Shown here: positions 56,467 through 64,000 of the stretch, in pieces
How the letters are laid out: each line of letters begins with the position of its first letter
How positions within the stretch are numbered: position 1 is the first letter of the stretch
NCBI RefSeq assembly: GCF_040939785.1
Contig: NZ_CP162553.1
Location: forward strand, 4,216,001-4,280,000
DNA length: 64,000 nt
Reading direction: 5' to 3'
Source: Bradyrhizobium lupini
Lineage (GTDB): Bacteria; Pseudomonadota; Alphaproteobacteria; Rhizobiales; Xanthobacteraceae
Notes under the pieces: generated by a model
The model's input: only the letters and a program-made list of their open reading frames with translations
What the model was told of the DNA's origin: nothing
Databases searched by the model: none
Position numbers and translations under genes: made by a program

Positions 56467-57428
56467 TCATGCAATTAATTGCAAATCACTGCTATTGGGC
56501 GGCAAGATCGGTTCATGAGGGTGCGTCTTGGGTTTGATGAGTCCCAGCTCTTTGCCTAATCCCGACTTTAGCAGCGCATCTTTCCACCCAGTCCACAGCT
56601 GCTCTGCATCGGGGAGCAGGGTTTGTGCGGCTGTCAGTGCCTGGGTGATCAGTTTCCGCTGATCTGGGGGGAATGGGGACAGGGCATGCTTCAAACCGCG
56701 CACGCGGATGCTGTCGGCCAGAATGCGCCCTGGGAAATCCAGCTTCAGCTCGTTCAGCACGTCGGCTGGGAGAAGAAGGACTTTCTTGAACGGATTGTTC
56801 AGCTCAACCAGTGCGCTTCCCGGACACAGAGGCTTGCAGCGGACCTCAAGGCGCAGGGCTTGTCCATCTGCGCCATGTTTGGTGTAGGCGACGATCCGCT
56901 TGGAGCGGGGGTCCCGAGGTAGGTCGTCTCAGGACGGCCGTGCCGATCTGAGTAAACCCCGTGTTTCTTCTTAGAAGAGGCGAGCACGATCACGTCATCC
57001 AGCGTGTGTCCCGGTAGATCAACCGCAGCGTCAGCTCTTGTGATCCGTCCATTGCTGAAGAACTCAATTGGGGTGGCGTGCATCGACGTGTCGAGCAGCG
57101 TAATCAGATCGTCGATACCTTCTGGCGAGAGCTTGGCTGGGTTGAAGTCCAATCGACAAGCTGGAAGGGATTTGTGGTGAGGGCCAACTTCCAAGTAGAT
57201 GGGATGAGCATTCTCGGTTGAGTTGATGAATGGGACCGGAATGGATGCGCGAACCTTGTAGCGCGCATTACTGGTGATCTTGATACCCGGTACTTGCTGC
57301 TTGTCGTTAAGCAACACTCCACAAATGTAGGAAGGGTCAATTTCAGCTGGTCCGTTGAAGCAAACTGTAAGCCTATCCAGGATGATCTTTGGGGTTGTAT
57401 AGAGCTTCGTGTCAGTGTGTTTGGTCAT
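56467..57428 (-). pseudogene. Rep-like replication initiation protein, frameshifted
   Basis: From ATG 57428 the first frame has KIILDRLTVCFNGPAEIDPS, RITRADAAVDLPGHTLDDVI and KKHGVYSDRHGRPETTYLGT. In a C5 run near 56917 it shifts; the second frame reads RSKRIVAYTKHGADGQALRL, EVRCKPLCPG and later LKLDFPGRILADSIRVRGL to 56467. The pattern fits the replication-initiation-factor family of phages and plasmids (catalytic Tyr perhaps in VAYTKHG). Joined, 320 aa. It suggests the island could replicate after excision. Confidence 0.65.
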
Positions 57429-57552
57429 CGTAACTCGGTTTATGGTGCTATAAGAAGGAATGGTCGGATCATTTGATGGTCGATAGGCACGAGCCCTTGT
57501 TCACAGCGCCGGACGGCGCCGCGGGCGTCAGTTCGAAGAGAATTAGAGGTCG

Positions 57553-57753
57553 CTAGCTGCTTCGGTTGTCGGAAGTTGAGCGGTGCCGCCGTTCGTTCAG
57601 CCAGTTATCAAGATCGTCTTGGGCATACAGCACTACGCGAGGACCTGCTTTCGAGAACACCGGTCCATCTCCGCGCACCCTCATTTTGGCGAGGGTACAC
57701 GGTGATAACTGTACGTACGCGGCTGCTTGTTCTGTCCGCATTTGCTTCGGCAT
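57553..57753 (-). CDS. HTH excisionase-like protein
   Basis: 66 aa from ATG 57753. Winged HTH of the MerR/AlpA type: TEQAAAYVQLSPCTLAKMRV then GPRVVLYAQDDLDNWLNERR. Such proteins next to tyrosine integrases usually act as excision factors or regulators. It lies between the Rep-like gene and a hypothetical gene next to the integrase. Confidence 0.75.
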   Translation of the reverse strand: MPKQMRTEQAAAYVQLSPCTLAKMRVRGDGPVFSKAGPRVVLYAQDDLDNWLNERRHRSTSDNRSS

Positions 57754-57835
57754 CGACGGCACGTCCTCGTTATGTCGCGTCAACGAGGATGAAGATGGCC
57801 GAAGATGCTGCGGATTGGAATAGAAGGAATAGCGT

Positions 57836-58408
57836 CTATTCCTTCCCTTTCGGCGGTTCGAGTACTCCGAACTTGAGCCGCCGACCGGCAGCTTCCGTCC
57901 CGGTCAGCTGGCGCCCTACGGAAAGTCCTCTGTAGTACCGAAGACGCTCCTTGCTGTCGGCTAGATTCGCCGACACGGTCTGATAGGATTTTTTCATCGA
58001 TTCGAAGCCGCCCTCTCCGAAACACCCATGCAAGCTTTTTTCTGCCTCATAGCAAGACTCCTCCAAAGTCTTGCCCGAGACGCGACATTGTTCAACTGTG
58101 CTCCACCGTCGGTAGTGAACCATGTCAGTTTTATATGCAGCGAGAGTGTTGCCTGTCTGACCTTTGCCGGTGGTGACGCCTTTCGCCACAAGCGGTTGTA
58201 GTTCATCAATAGCAGCCTCGATCGCCCAATCGGGCAGAACAATCCCACTCTGCAAAGCTATCACGAGAGCATCGAACAGCCCTAGCGGGTTTCCCTCTTT
58301 ATAAACGGCTCTCATTTCCTCTAGTCGCTCGCTTACCCGAAACAAAAACTCGCCGGGAGCGCTCAACTGAAAAGCCGGATCATTGAATTGCTTTTTCTTC
58401 TTGGGCAT
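57836..58408 (-). CDS. Hypothetical protein overlapping the integrase gene
   Basis: 190 aa, beginning MPKKKKQFNDPAFQLSAPGE; helical and charged, with two Cys (EQCRVSG, EESCYEAEK). No family recognised. Its start lies 29 bp inside the 3' end of the integrase gene, so the two are transcribed together. Confidence 0.6.
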   Translation of the reverse strand: MPKKKKQFNDPAFQLSAPGEFLFRVSERLEEMRAVYKEGNPLGLFDALVIALQSGIVLPDWAIEAAIDELQPLVAKGVTTGKGQTGNTLAAYKTDMVHYRRWSTVEQCRVSGKTLEESCYEAEKSLHGCFGEGGFESMKKSYQTVSANLADSKERLRYYRGLSVGRQLTGTEAAGRRLKFGVLEPPKGKE

Positions 58409-59633
58409 GTGGGTTCAACGCGCCGGAAATTCTGGTTGATATGTCTTCAGACGCTCGCCTAAGAGGGCTGGCATCGAGATGGGCATAACGGTTGGTGGTG
58501 GATGGCTGCGTGTGGCCCAACAATTTGCCGATTATTGGCAAGCCAAGTCCAGCTTCCGCTCCATAGGAGGCGAAGCTGTGTCGCAGATCGTGAAGACGTA
58601 CACCTTTCAAATCAGCAGCTCGGCGAAGCACTGACCAAGGTCGTTTTAAATCAGCGCGGCGGCCGTCGCTGCCAGCGATGATGTAGGGATTACCATCGAG
58701 CCGTGGCAAGCTGTCCAGAATGGCAAGCGCGGTCTCAGGCAAGTAGATCGGCTTTTTGCCGGTCTTGCTGTCGGGCAAGAAGAGGATCCGCCGGTCGACA
58801 TCAACCTGGTCCCATTTCGCACTCAGAATTTCTCCTAGACGGGCGCCGGTGAAGATCAGCAGCCGGATTGCAGCGACGGCGAATGGATCCAATGTGGTCC
58901 GACGGTTTTCTTCCCGGGGCAGATGTTTGGACTGAACGTCATTTGTCTCCCATGCGACACCGACCGTCTCCGCGAGTCTCAGGGATTCGCCTAGCCTACC
59001 AAACTCATCGCGGGTCAGAAAACGCTCCCGGCTTCGTTCCGGGTTTTTTTCGATTCCCCTAGCCGGGTTCTCTTCAAAAGGGACTTCGGCCCGCCTGGCG
59101 GCCCAATTCCAGATTGAGGAGAGGAGGGCCAAACAGCGGTTTGCAGCGAACGGCGCGGACGCCATACACGAGTGTAGGCGCGCGACGTCGCTTCGCGTGA
59201 TTTCGACAAGCCGACGACTGCCAAGAGCCGGTAGGATGCGACGGTCTAGGAGACATTGATATTCAATGGCTGTCCGCGGCTTGCGCTTACTGCGCACGTG
59301 ATGGACCATGAAGTCCGCCGCGGCCTCGGCGAGGGTTCTTCGGGCACGCTGTTCGCGGCGTTCCGCGATCGGGTCACTTCCGGTCTCGACAGCACCGAGC
59401 AACTTCTTTGCTTCTGAGCGGGCCTGGTCAGGGGTGAGCCTGCCGTGTTCCCCCAGGGCAATGCGGCGGGATCGGCCGTGCTGCCGGTATTGAGCGTAGT
59501 AGATCTTCTTCTGAGATGGGAATGCTGCCACCCCGAACCCGGAAAGCGCATCATCCCACAGAAAAACGCGGTCTTGTTTTTCCGAACACCTCAGCGCGTC
59601 TACGGATTTTTTTGATATGCGGCCTTGGGGCAT
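58380..59633 (-). CDS. Tyrosine integrase of the island (DUF4102 arm-binding type)
   Basis: 417 aa from ATG 59633. N-terminal arm-binding domain (RVFLWDDALSGFGVAAFPSQ), core-binding domain (about 95-190), and the catalytic domain with Arg in FTGARLGEILSAKWDQ, Lys in DSKTGKKPIYL, H-x-x-R in LHDLRHSFASYGAE, His in GKLLGHTQPST and Tyr in NRYAHLDA. It reads away from the right attachment site 150 bp off, as usual for tRNA-targeting islands. Confidence 0.95.
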   Translation of the reverse strand: MPQGRISKKSVDALRCSEKQDRVFLWDDALSGFGVAAFPSQKKIYYAQYRQHGRSRRIALGEHGRLTPDQARSEAKKLLGAVETGSDPIAERREQRARRTLAEAAADFMVHHVRSKRKPRTAIEYQCLLDRRILPALGSRRLVEITRSDVARLHSCMASAPFAANRCLALLSSIWNWAARRAEVPFEENPARGIEKNPERSRERFLTRDEFGRLGESLRLAETVGVAWETNDVQSKHLPREENRRTTLDPFAVAAIRLLIFTGARLGEILSAKWDQVDVDRRILFLPDSKTGKKPIYLPETALAILDSLPRLDGNPYIIAGSDGRRADLKRPWSVLRRAADLKGVRLHDLRHSFASYGAEAGLGLPIIGKLLGHTQPSTTNRYAHLDASPLRRASEDISTRISGALNPHAQEEKAIQ

Positions 59634-59783
59634 CGGCCTTAATCTCACTTCCGGTAAGCACACGGTAAGCAAGATTCAGCCATTCAGAGATGTGCCAGTC
59701 AACCTTGATCAGACTACAAAGGCTTAGAATAATTCGATAATCCATCTTGAGGAACCTTGAAGAATGCTGAGATCACTTGGTCG

Positions 59784-59834
59784 ATCAGACTACGAATCTG
59801 AGGGTCGGACGTTCGAATCGTTCCGGGCGCGCCA
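59784..59834 (+). other. Right attachment site (tRNA-Arg 3' copy)
   Basis: Fifty-one bases identical to tRNA positions 30993-31044 apart from the single extra A: from ATCAGACTACGAATCTGAGG to GTTCCGGGCGCGCCA. It includes anticodon arm, T-arm and encoded CCA, but lacks the tRNA 5' half, so it is not a functional gene. Confidence 0.95.
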
Positions 59835-59963
59835 TTTTCGAATACGCGATCGACGCCGATTTGCCGCATCCATTCGTTTCGTCCGCAGGCGGCGCACCCG
59901 TTTCGGCGCGATGACAATCAATTGCACTGTTCGGGATTCTGCGTACCGCCGACAAAGCCCGCT

Positions 59964-60299
59964 TTAGCGCCGCCCTACATCTTGCGCCGCCGGATCCGAA
60001 CCAAGCCCCTTGCTCGTCAGCAAACGGTTGAACTGATCGGCGGAAAAAAGCTGCCCGTCCGGAGCCGTGATCGACACCACAAAACCATTCACCGCATGCT
60101 TGCGGGCCAGGATCACCGCAACGATCGCGCTGTCACGGAAATCCACGGTGCGGCAGTCGTCTTTTACAGCTTCGATGATGAATGTCATTTGGCCCACGAC
60201 CACCGTTGGCACGCGCCAATTGCGCGCCCGGCCACTCAATCCCGTATCGGTGAAAATGATATTGCCGACAAGCCGGCTATTGACCCGATTGAACCGCAA
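59964..60299 (-). CDS. Hypothetical protein
   Basis: 111 aa, unrecognised; MRFNRVNSRLVGNIIFTDTG at the start, then WRVPTVVVGQMTFIIEAVKD and VNGFVVSITAPDGQLFSADQ. Beta-rich, no signal peptide. First gene beyond the island, diverging from the regulator at 60416. It could start at an internal site. Confidence 0.5.
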   Translation of the reverse strand: MRFNRVNSRLVGNIIFTDTGLSGRARNWRVPTVVVGQMTFIIEAVKDDCRTVDFRDSAIVAVILARKHAVNGFVVSITAPDGQLFSADQFNRLLTSKGLGSDPAAQDVGRR

Positions 60300-60415
60300 C
60301 CATACCCATATTGGGGGAAACAGCAGACCGGTCCTGCCTCACGCGCGGTGCGCCACGGATACATAGAACCGGCTGTGGGCGTCGGACCGGACATCCGTAG
60401 AAGCGGGGACTGGTG

Positions 60416-60901
60416 ATGGTTGGTACGACTGAAGGCGAGGACATCGCATCGGATTTGATCCGAACCGTCTCCCGCCACTCGTTGGCCTACATGCTGTGCG
60501 CAGCCAGCGAGATGTTCCGCCACTACGATTTCGATCCGCTGGACTTGATGATCATTCATGCGGTCCTGAACGCCAACGTTCTCAAGATCATGAAGACCCC
60601 CGAACTCGACCGGCAATTTGGCAGTATCCAGGCGGTGGAGCCGGACAAGATCAAGCAGGGCGTTTCCCGTGCCGCCCTGTCCCGCTTTTTCGGTCTGCCG
60701 ATCGAAACCGTTCGGCGGCGCGCCGATCGCTTGAAGAAGCAAGGCATTTTCCGCGAGACCGACCAGGGTCTGATCGTAACCGAAGCCAACCAGTTCAAGT
60801 TCGGCAATAATCACGAGTTGCAGAGAACTAACATGCTCCTGGTGCGGAAATTCCTCCGTGACCTGACGGAAGCGGGCGTTGAGCTTCCCGGCGGGATTTG
60901 A
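60416..60901 (+). CDS. HTH-type regulator
   Basis: 161 aa from ATG 60416. A winged HTH is likely in the middle (QGVSRAALSRFFGLPIETVR then RRADRLKKQGIFRETDQGLI), with a helical N-terminal region (SLAYMLCAASEMFRHYDFDP). The target is unknown; family not named. Confidence 0.65.
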   Translation: MVGTTEGEDIASDLIRTVSRHSLAYMLCAASEMFRHYDFDPLDLMIIHAVLNANVLKIMKTPELDRQFGSIQAVEPDKIKQGVSRAALSRFFGLPIETVRRRADRLKKQGIFRETDQGLIVTEANQFKFGNNHELQRTNMLLVRKFLRDLTEAGVELPGGI

Positions 60902-60963
60902 TGGACCATTGGCGCTTCCGAATCGGGACCGCACCAGACGGTGCGCCATTCATCATCCGGCTT

Positions 60964-61194
60964 TCACGCGCTCTTCGGCCGAAAAGCGACGATGGATCCG
61001 CTTGGCTCGTCTTCGCGCATTGCCGCCTCGATTGCCTTCGCCAACGCAGCCTGGTCGAATGGCTTTGATAAACGCGGCAGGCTGGATCGTTCGTTGCTGG
61101 GAATCTCTGCGTATCCCGTGCTCAGGAGGATGACCGTCCCGGGGCGCTCCGCGGCGACAGCGCCGGCCAGCTGCAGTCCAGTCATCCCAGGCAT
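60964..61194 (-). pseudogene. Response-regulator receiver domain, 5' truncated
   Basis: 76 codons covering only the second half of a REC domain: MPGMTGLQLAGAVAAERPGT (normally preceded by the phospho-Asp), LLSTGYAEIP and the conserved Lys in LSKPFDQAALA. The part with the phosphoacceptor Asp is absent upstream, so it cannot work as a normal receiver. 61195-61560 holds nothing else that I recognise. Confidence 0.7.
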
Positions 61195-61560
61195 GGCAAA
61201 TTGTCCTCCCCTGACGACGCCGAATCATCCTCGGCACTAAGATCGCTTCCGCCTGACAGGGACCGCGCCGATGATCGGCCGCGACATCCGTACCTCGTCA
61301 GACGAGAATCAGTTGAGAATAATACCGGCCGCGAGCCTGCACCGCAAAGTGTCAGCAAGTCGGCCGGTTCCCGCACAAAATGCATACCGCGCGACCACCT
61401 GTGATACGCGAGCGGCACGTCACGCGCTGCTGCGCCGGCAAGGGCGTGGTGCGATATGAATGGTAAGATCCAGGCACGCTCGGCCGGCGGTGTGATGTGC
61501 AGCACGCAACATCACTTGTAATCTGCTTCACACGCAAACGCGCCCAATGACGCTAGACAA

Positions 61561-61588
61561 AACAGGTCGCGCCTTCGCGCGGCCTGTT
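61561..61588. other. Perfect hairpin upstream of small membrane protein
   Basis: AACAGG and CCTGTT close a stem with inner CGCG/CGCG pairs around CCTTCG. Twelve bases upstream of a 52-aa gene, so it lies in its leader; it may be an attenuator-like hairpin or terminator of an upstream transcript. Confidence 0.45.
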
Positions 61589-61599
61589 CGGAGCTGGCG

Positions 61600-61758
61600 A
61601 TGATGGCTGCACTGGCAAAGGCGATATCCCGCGCGACGAGAACCAACGTTGATGTCGAAACTCTGAAAGTCCTCGTGATCTTTTCGGGCGCGGGCTTGCT
61701 GCTCTCTCTCGTGGCCGCAATGATCTACGGGCAGGCTGGCAACGCTGCTTTGTTTTGA
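61600..61758 (+). CDS. 52-aa single-helix membrane protein
   Basis: MMAALAKAISRATRTNVDVE then TLKVLVIFSGAGLLLSLVAA and MIYGQAGNAALF. One membrane helix (about residues 22-43). GGAG lies 7 bases upstream of ATG 61600. From memory, similar small proteins occur near exopolysaccharide genes in Bradyrhizobium; the large transport gene starts 256 bp downstream. Confidence 0.6.
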   Translation: MMAALAKAISRATRTNVDVETLKVLVIFSGAGLLLSLVAAMIYGQAGNAALF

Positions 61759-62014
61759 GATCCGGCGCGCCGGGTCGTCGAGGCGCAAGAAAGTCTTCCG
61801 CAAGCGTCCGCGCCAACCAATAGCGGACTTTATGCATTCGGTGTCGCCCGGTATCCGGACGCACGGAACCCCTCTCCGCGCAGGGCCGTGCGTCGTCTCC
61901 TTAATGAACCGTTTACCGAGCTTCGCGGCAGCCGTAACCGCGGGTTAACCATGGATATTTACGGTGCAGCAAGTCTCTAGGCTGTGCCTGTTAGTTGATT
62001 TCGAGTCCAACCCC

Positions 62015-64000
62015 ATGGCGTTCGGTAGAAGCGCATCTCCGCGAAGCATCGCCCCGACGGAGCCCGCGGCTTCGTGGGAAGCGCCGCGGGCTGCGGCGGC
62101 GACGCCCGACAACACCGCCCCCGCGCTGATCAAGGGATCGCTGACCCTCACCGGCGCGTTCTCTTTCCTGCGTGAGAACGGCCGGCGCATCCTGATGCTG
62201 GCGCTGGCACTCTTCGCGCTCGGCGTCGCCGTGCTGATGGTGCTGCCGGTCCGCTATGCCGCGACGGCGCTCGTCGTGGTCGATCCCCGCGAGCTGCGCG
62301 TGACCACGGACCAGGACGTGCTGCCTGGCATCGGCCAGGACGCCGCTGCGCTTCAGAGCCAGATCGAGATCGCCAAGTCGGACGGCTTTCTCCGGCCCCT
62401 GATCGAGAAGCTCAAGATCGCCGACGACGAGGATATCTCAGGCGGTCATACCGACATGACGCGCCTGCTCGAAAAACTCCGCAGCCGCCTCGATATCTCG
62501 CGTCGCGGCCTGACTTACGTCATCGCCATCTCGTTCACCTCGAACAGTGCGGAGCGGGCAGCGTATTATGCCAATGCCATCGCAGAGGCGTTCGTCGCGA
62601 CCCAGAGCCGCGTGCGCAGCGATGCGACGGACGAGGCGGCCGACTGGCTCAAGGACCGGCTGAAGACGCTCAGCGAGCGCCTGCGCGTCTCGGAAGACGC
62701 CGTCGCAGCCTTCCGGCTCGAGCACAAGATCCTCAATGCCGGCAAGGATTCCACCACCCAGCAATTGCGGGTGACCGACCTGAACCAGCAGGTCTCCGCG
62801 GCTCGTGCGCGCACCGAGGAAGCCAAGGCGCGTTACGAGCAGGTGCAGCGCGATCTCAAGGCCAATGTCGAAGGTCCGGTGAAGCAGGATCTCCTGAGCA
62901 TGCTGCGCGCGCAGCGCTCGACCCTGAACGACCAGATCGCACAGAAGAAGGCGGTCTACGGCGACCGCCATCCTGATCTTGCGATCTCCTACAGCCAGTT
63001 GGCTGACATCAACAGGCAGATCGAGGTCGAGCGGAAGAAGAACATCGACACCGCGAAGTCCGAATACGAGGCCCAGCTCGAGCAGCAGGCCGCGCTGGAA
63101 AAGCAGCTCAAGGCGGTCGAGACGCAGATGCTGGTGGACGGCCAGGCGCTCGTGAAGCTGCAGGAGCTGCAGCGCGATGCCGATGCCAACAAGAACATCT
63201 ACGAGCAGTTTTTGTCGCGGTTCAAGACGACCAACGAGCAGCGTCAGCTTCAGAGCTCGCAGACCAAGATCGCTTCGCCCGCGATTCCGCCGCTGCGCTC
63301 GACGCGTCCGCCGCTCGCCCTGCTGCTCGCCGCGCTCGCGATCGGCTCGCTGCTGACGTCAACCGCTACGGTTGCGGCGATGACGAGCATGTCCGACAAG
63401 TCCGATCCTGCCGAGGCTCCGGCTCGAACGCCCGCGCGGGCGGAGGCGAGGGAGACGCCGAAGCGGCAAGCCAAGCGTCCGGCTCCGGCCGTGCAGCAAC
63501 CCGAGGCGATGCCGAACCTTCCGGTCTGGTCCCGCATTCCCGAACTGATGTCGGGAGCTGCGCCCAACACTGTCTGGCAACGACCGATTGCCGCCCCAGC
63601 CGAGCTCGATCTCGGCGCTTACTTGCGTCCGCTGCTCGAGCGTATCGATCGTGCCCCGGTGCGTGGCTGCAAGGTCGCCCTCGTGCTGTCGGTCGGCAAG
63701 AGCGCCGGCGGCAATACCGTTGCGCGCTCGCTCAACCGCGCGGCCGTCAATCGCGGCATGATGAGCGTGCTGATCCGGCTGCAGCCGGAATTCGCGGGCG
63801 CCCAGCCGCCGGTGACCGAATGGCAGGACGGCTCGACCACGGCAGGACTCCAGTCGATCGACGAGCTGCTGAGCGCCGGCAGGAAGGCCGATGCGCGGCC
63901 GGAGGACGACATTCGCTCGGAGTTCGACTTGATCATCGTCCATGCGAACAATCTTGCCTTGCAGCCAGATGCGATCGCGCTCGCCGCGCACGCGGACCTG
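62015..64000 (+). CDS. Exopolysaccharide chain-length/transport protein (Wzz/ExoP-like), runs off window
   Basis: 662 codons are visible. A membrane helix (about 60-80) leads into the Wzz periplasmic domain (VRYAATALVVVDPRELRVTT), long coiled coils (220-420), a GNVR-like segment and a second helix (about 425-450), then a cytoplasmic domain. The expected BY-kinase Walker A is degenerate: LVLSVGKSAGGNTVARSLN lacks the G-x4-GKS/T spacing. The protein probably sets polysaccharide length and export, perhaps without kinase activity. No clear ribosome site precedes ATG 62015, so the start is uncertain. Confidence 0.85.
   Translation, partial: MAFGRSASPRSIAPTEPAASWEAPRAAAATPDNTAPALIKGSLTLTGAFSFLRENGRRILMLALALFALGVAVLMVLPVRYAATALVVVDPRELRVTTDQDVLPGIGQDAAALQSQIEIAKSDGFLRPLIEKLKIADDEDISGGHTDMTRLLEKLRSRLDISRRGLTYVIAISFTSNSAERAAYYANAIAEAFVATQSRVRSDATDEAADWLKDRLKTLSERLRVSEDAVAAFRLEHKILNAGKDSTTQQLRVTDLNQQVSAARARTEEAKARYEQVQRDLKANVEGPVKQDLLSMLRAQRSTLNDQIAQKKAVYGDRHPDLAISYSQLADINRQIEVERKKNIDTAKSEYEAQLEQQAALEKQLKAVETQMLVDGQALVKLQELQRDADANKNIYEQFLSRFKTTNEQRQLQSSQTKIASPAIPPLRSTRPPLALLLAALAIGSLLTSTATVAAMTSMSDKSDPAEAPARTPARAEARETPKRQAKRPAPAVQQPEAMPNLPVWSRIPELMSGAAPNTVWQRPIAAPAELDLGAYLRPLLERIDRAPVRGCKVALVLSVGKSAGGNTVARSLNRAAVNRGMMSVLIRLQPEFAGAQPPVTEWQDGSTTAGLQSIDELLSAGRKADARPEDDIRSEFDLIIVHANNLALQPDAIALAAHADL

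Larger units (their letters stand above)
30993..59834. mobile_element. Integrative genomic island in tRNA-Arg
   Basis: About 28.8 kb between direct repeats: 30993-31044 (inside the tRNA) and 59784-59834 (a free copy of the tRNA 3' part). A phage-type integrase reads away from the right repeat (59633 to 58380), with a 190-aa protein, an HTH protein and a Rep-like gene next to it. The interior is richer in A/T, has many broken genes and lacks the palindromic repeats of the flanks. No conjugation genes are visible, so it is probably a mobilisable or satellite-like element that uses outside help. Confidence 0.9.

Overview
The window looks like chromosomal DNA of an alphaproteobacterium close to Bradyrhizobium. 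This rests on high GC, the local order SRP RNA-dnaX-ybaB-recR, def-fmt-truA-dapE, dapD, argB-yihA-yidC-rnpA-rpmH, and many short palindromic intergenic repeats of Bradyrhizobium type. No database search was possible; family names come from motifs I can read.

Core part 1 (1-31000): end of a phosphohexomutase gene; an Lrp regulator; a kinase/NudC/HIT cluster; a five-gene operon pairing an amino-acid-type ABC transporter with an enolase-superfamily enzyme and an SDR-fold protein; then replication and recombination (ffs RNA, dnaX, ybaB, recR), AmpG, RmuC, the def-fmt pair, truA, lysine biosynthesis (dapE, dapD), argB, the ribosome/membrane cluster yihA-yidC-rnpA-rpmH and a histidine kinase. At 30967 lies a tRNA-Arg(ACG).

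Genomic island (30993-59834, about 28.8 kb): it lies between a complete tRNA-Arg and a 51-bp copy of that gene's 3' end. At its right end are a tyrosine integrase, a small HTH protein and a Rep-like initiator. Its cargo contains (i) a candidate undescribed system at 33499-37860: an 84-aa protein, a GHKL ATPase split into two translationally coupled genes, and a tail-to-tail DNA methyltransferase, with a HEPN-motif protein diverging next to it; (ii) a PIN-nuclease pair (41032-42282); (iii) a family of secreted Cys-rich proteins with a shared C-terminal motif, one copy broken; (iv) a second tyrosine recombinase coupled to an MgsA-like protein, plus three decayed copies of that recombinase's 3' end and three copies of a 53-nt foldable repeat; (v) Abi-like, GIY-YIG, IS1-like and adenylate-cyclase/ATPase remnants. 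The chromosomal palindromic repeats are absent from the island.

Core part 2 (59835-64000): small regulators, a 52-aa membrane protein and the start of an exopolysaccharide chain-length/transport gene that leaves the window.

Caution: at least seven genes, core and island alike, are broken by single-base indels, often in runs of five or six identical bases, and the tRNA has one extra base in its T-loop. Read error is a real alternative to gene decay for all of these.
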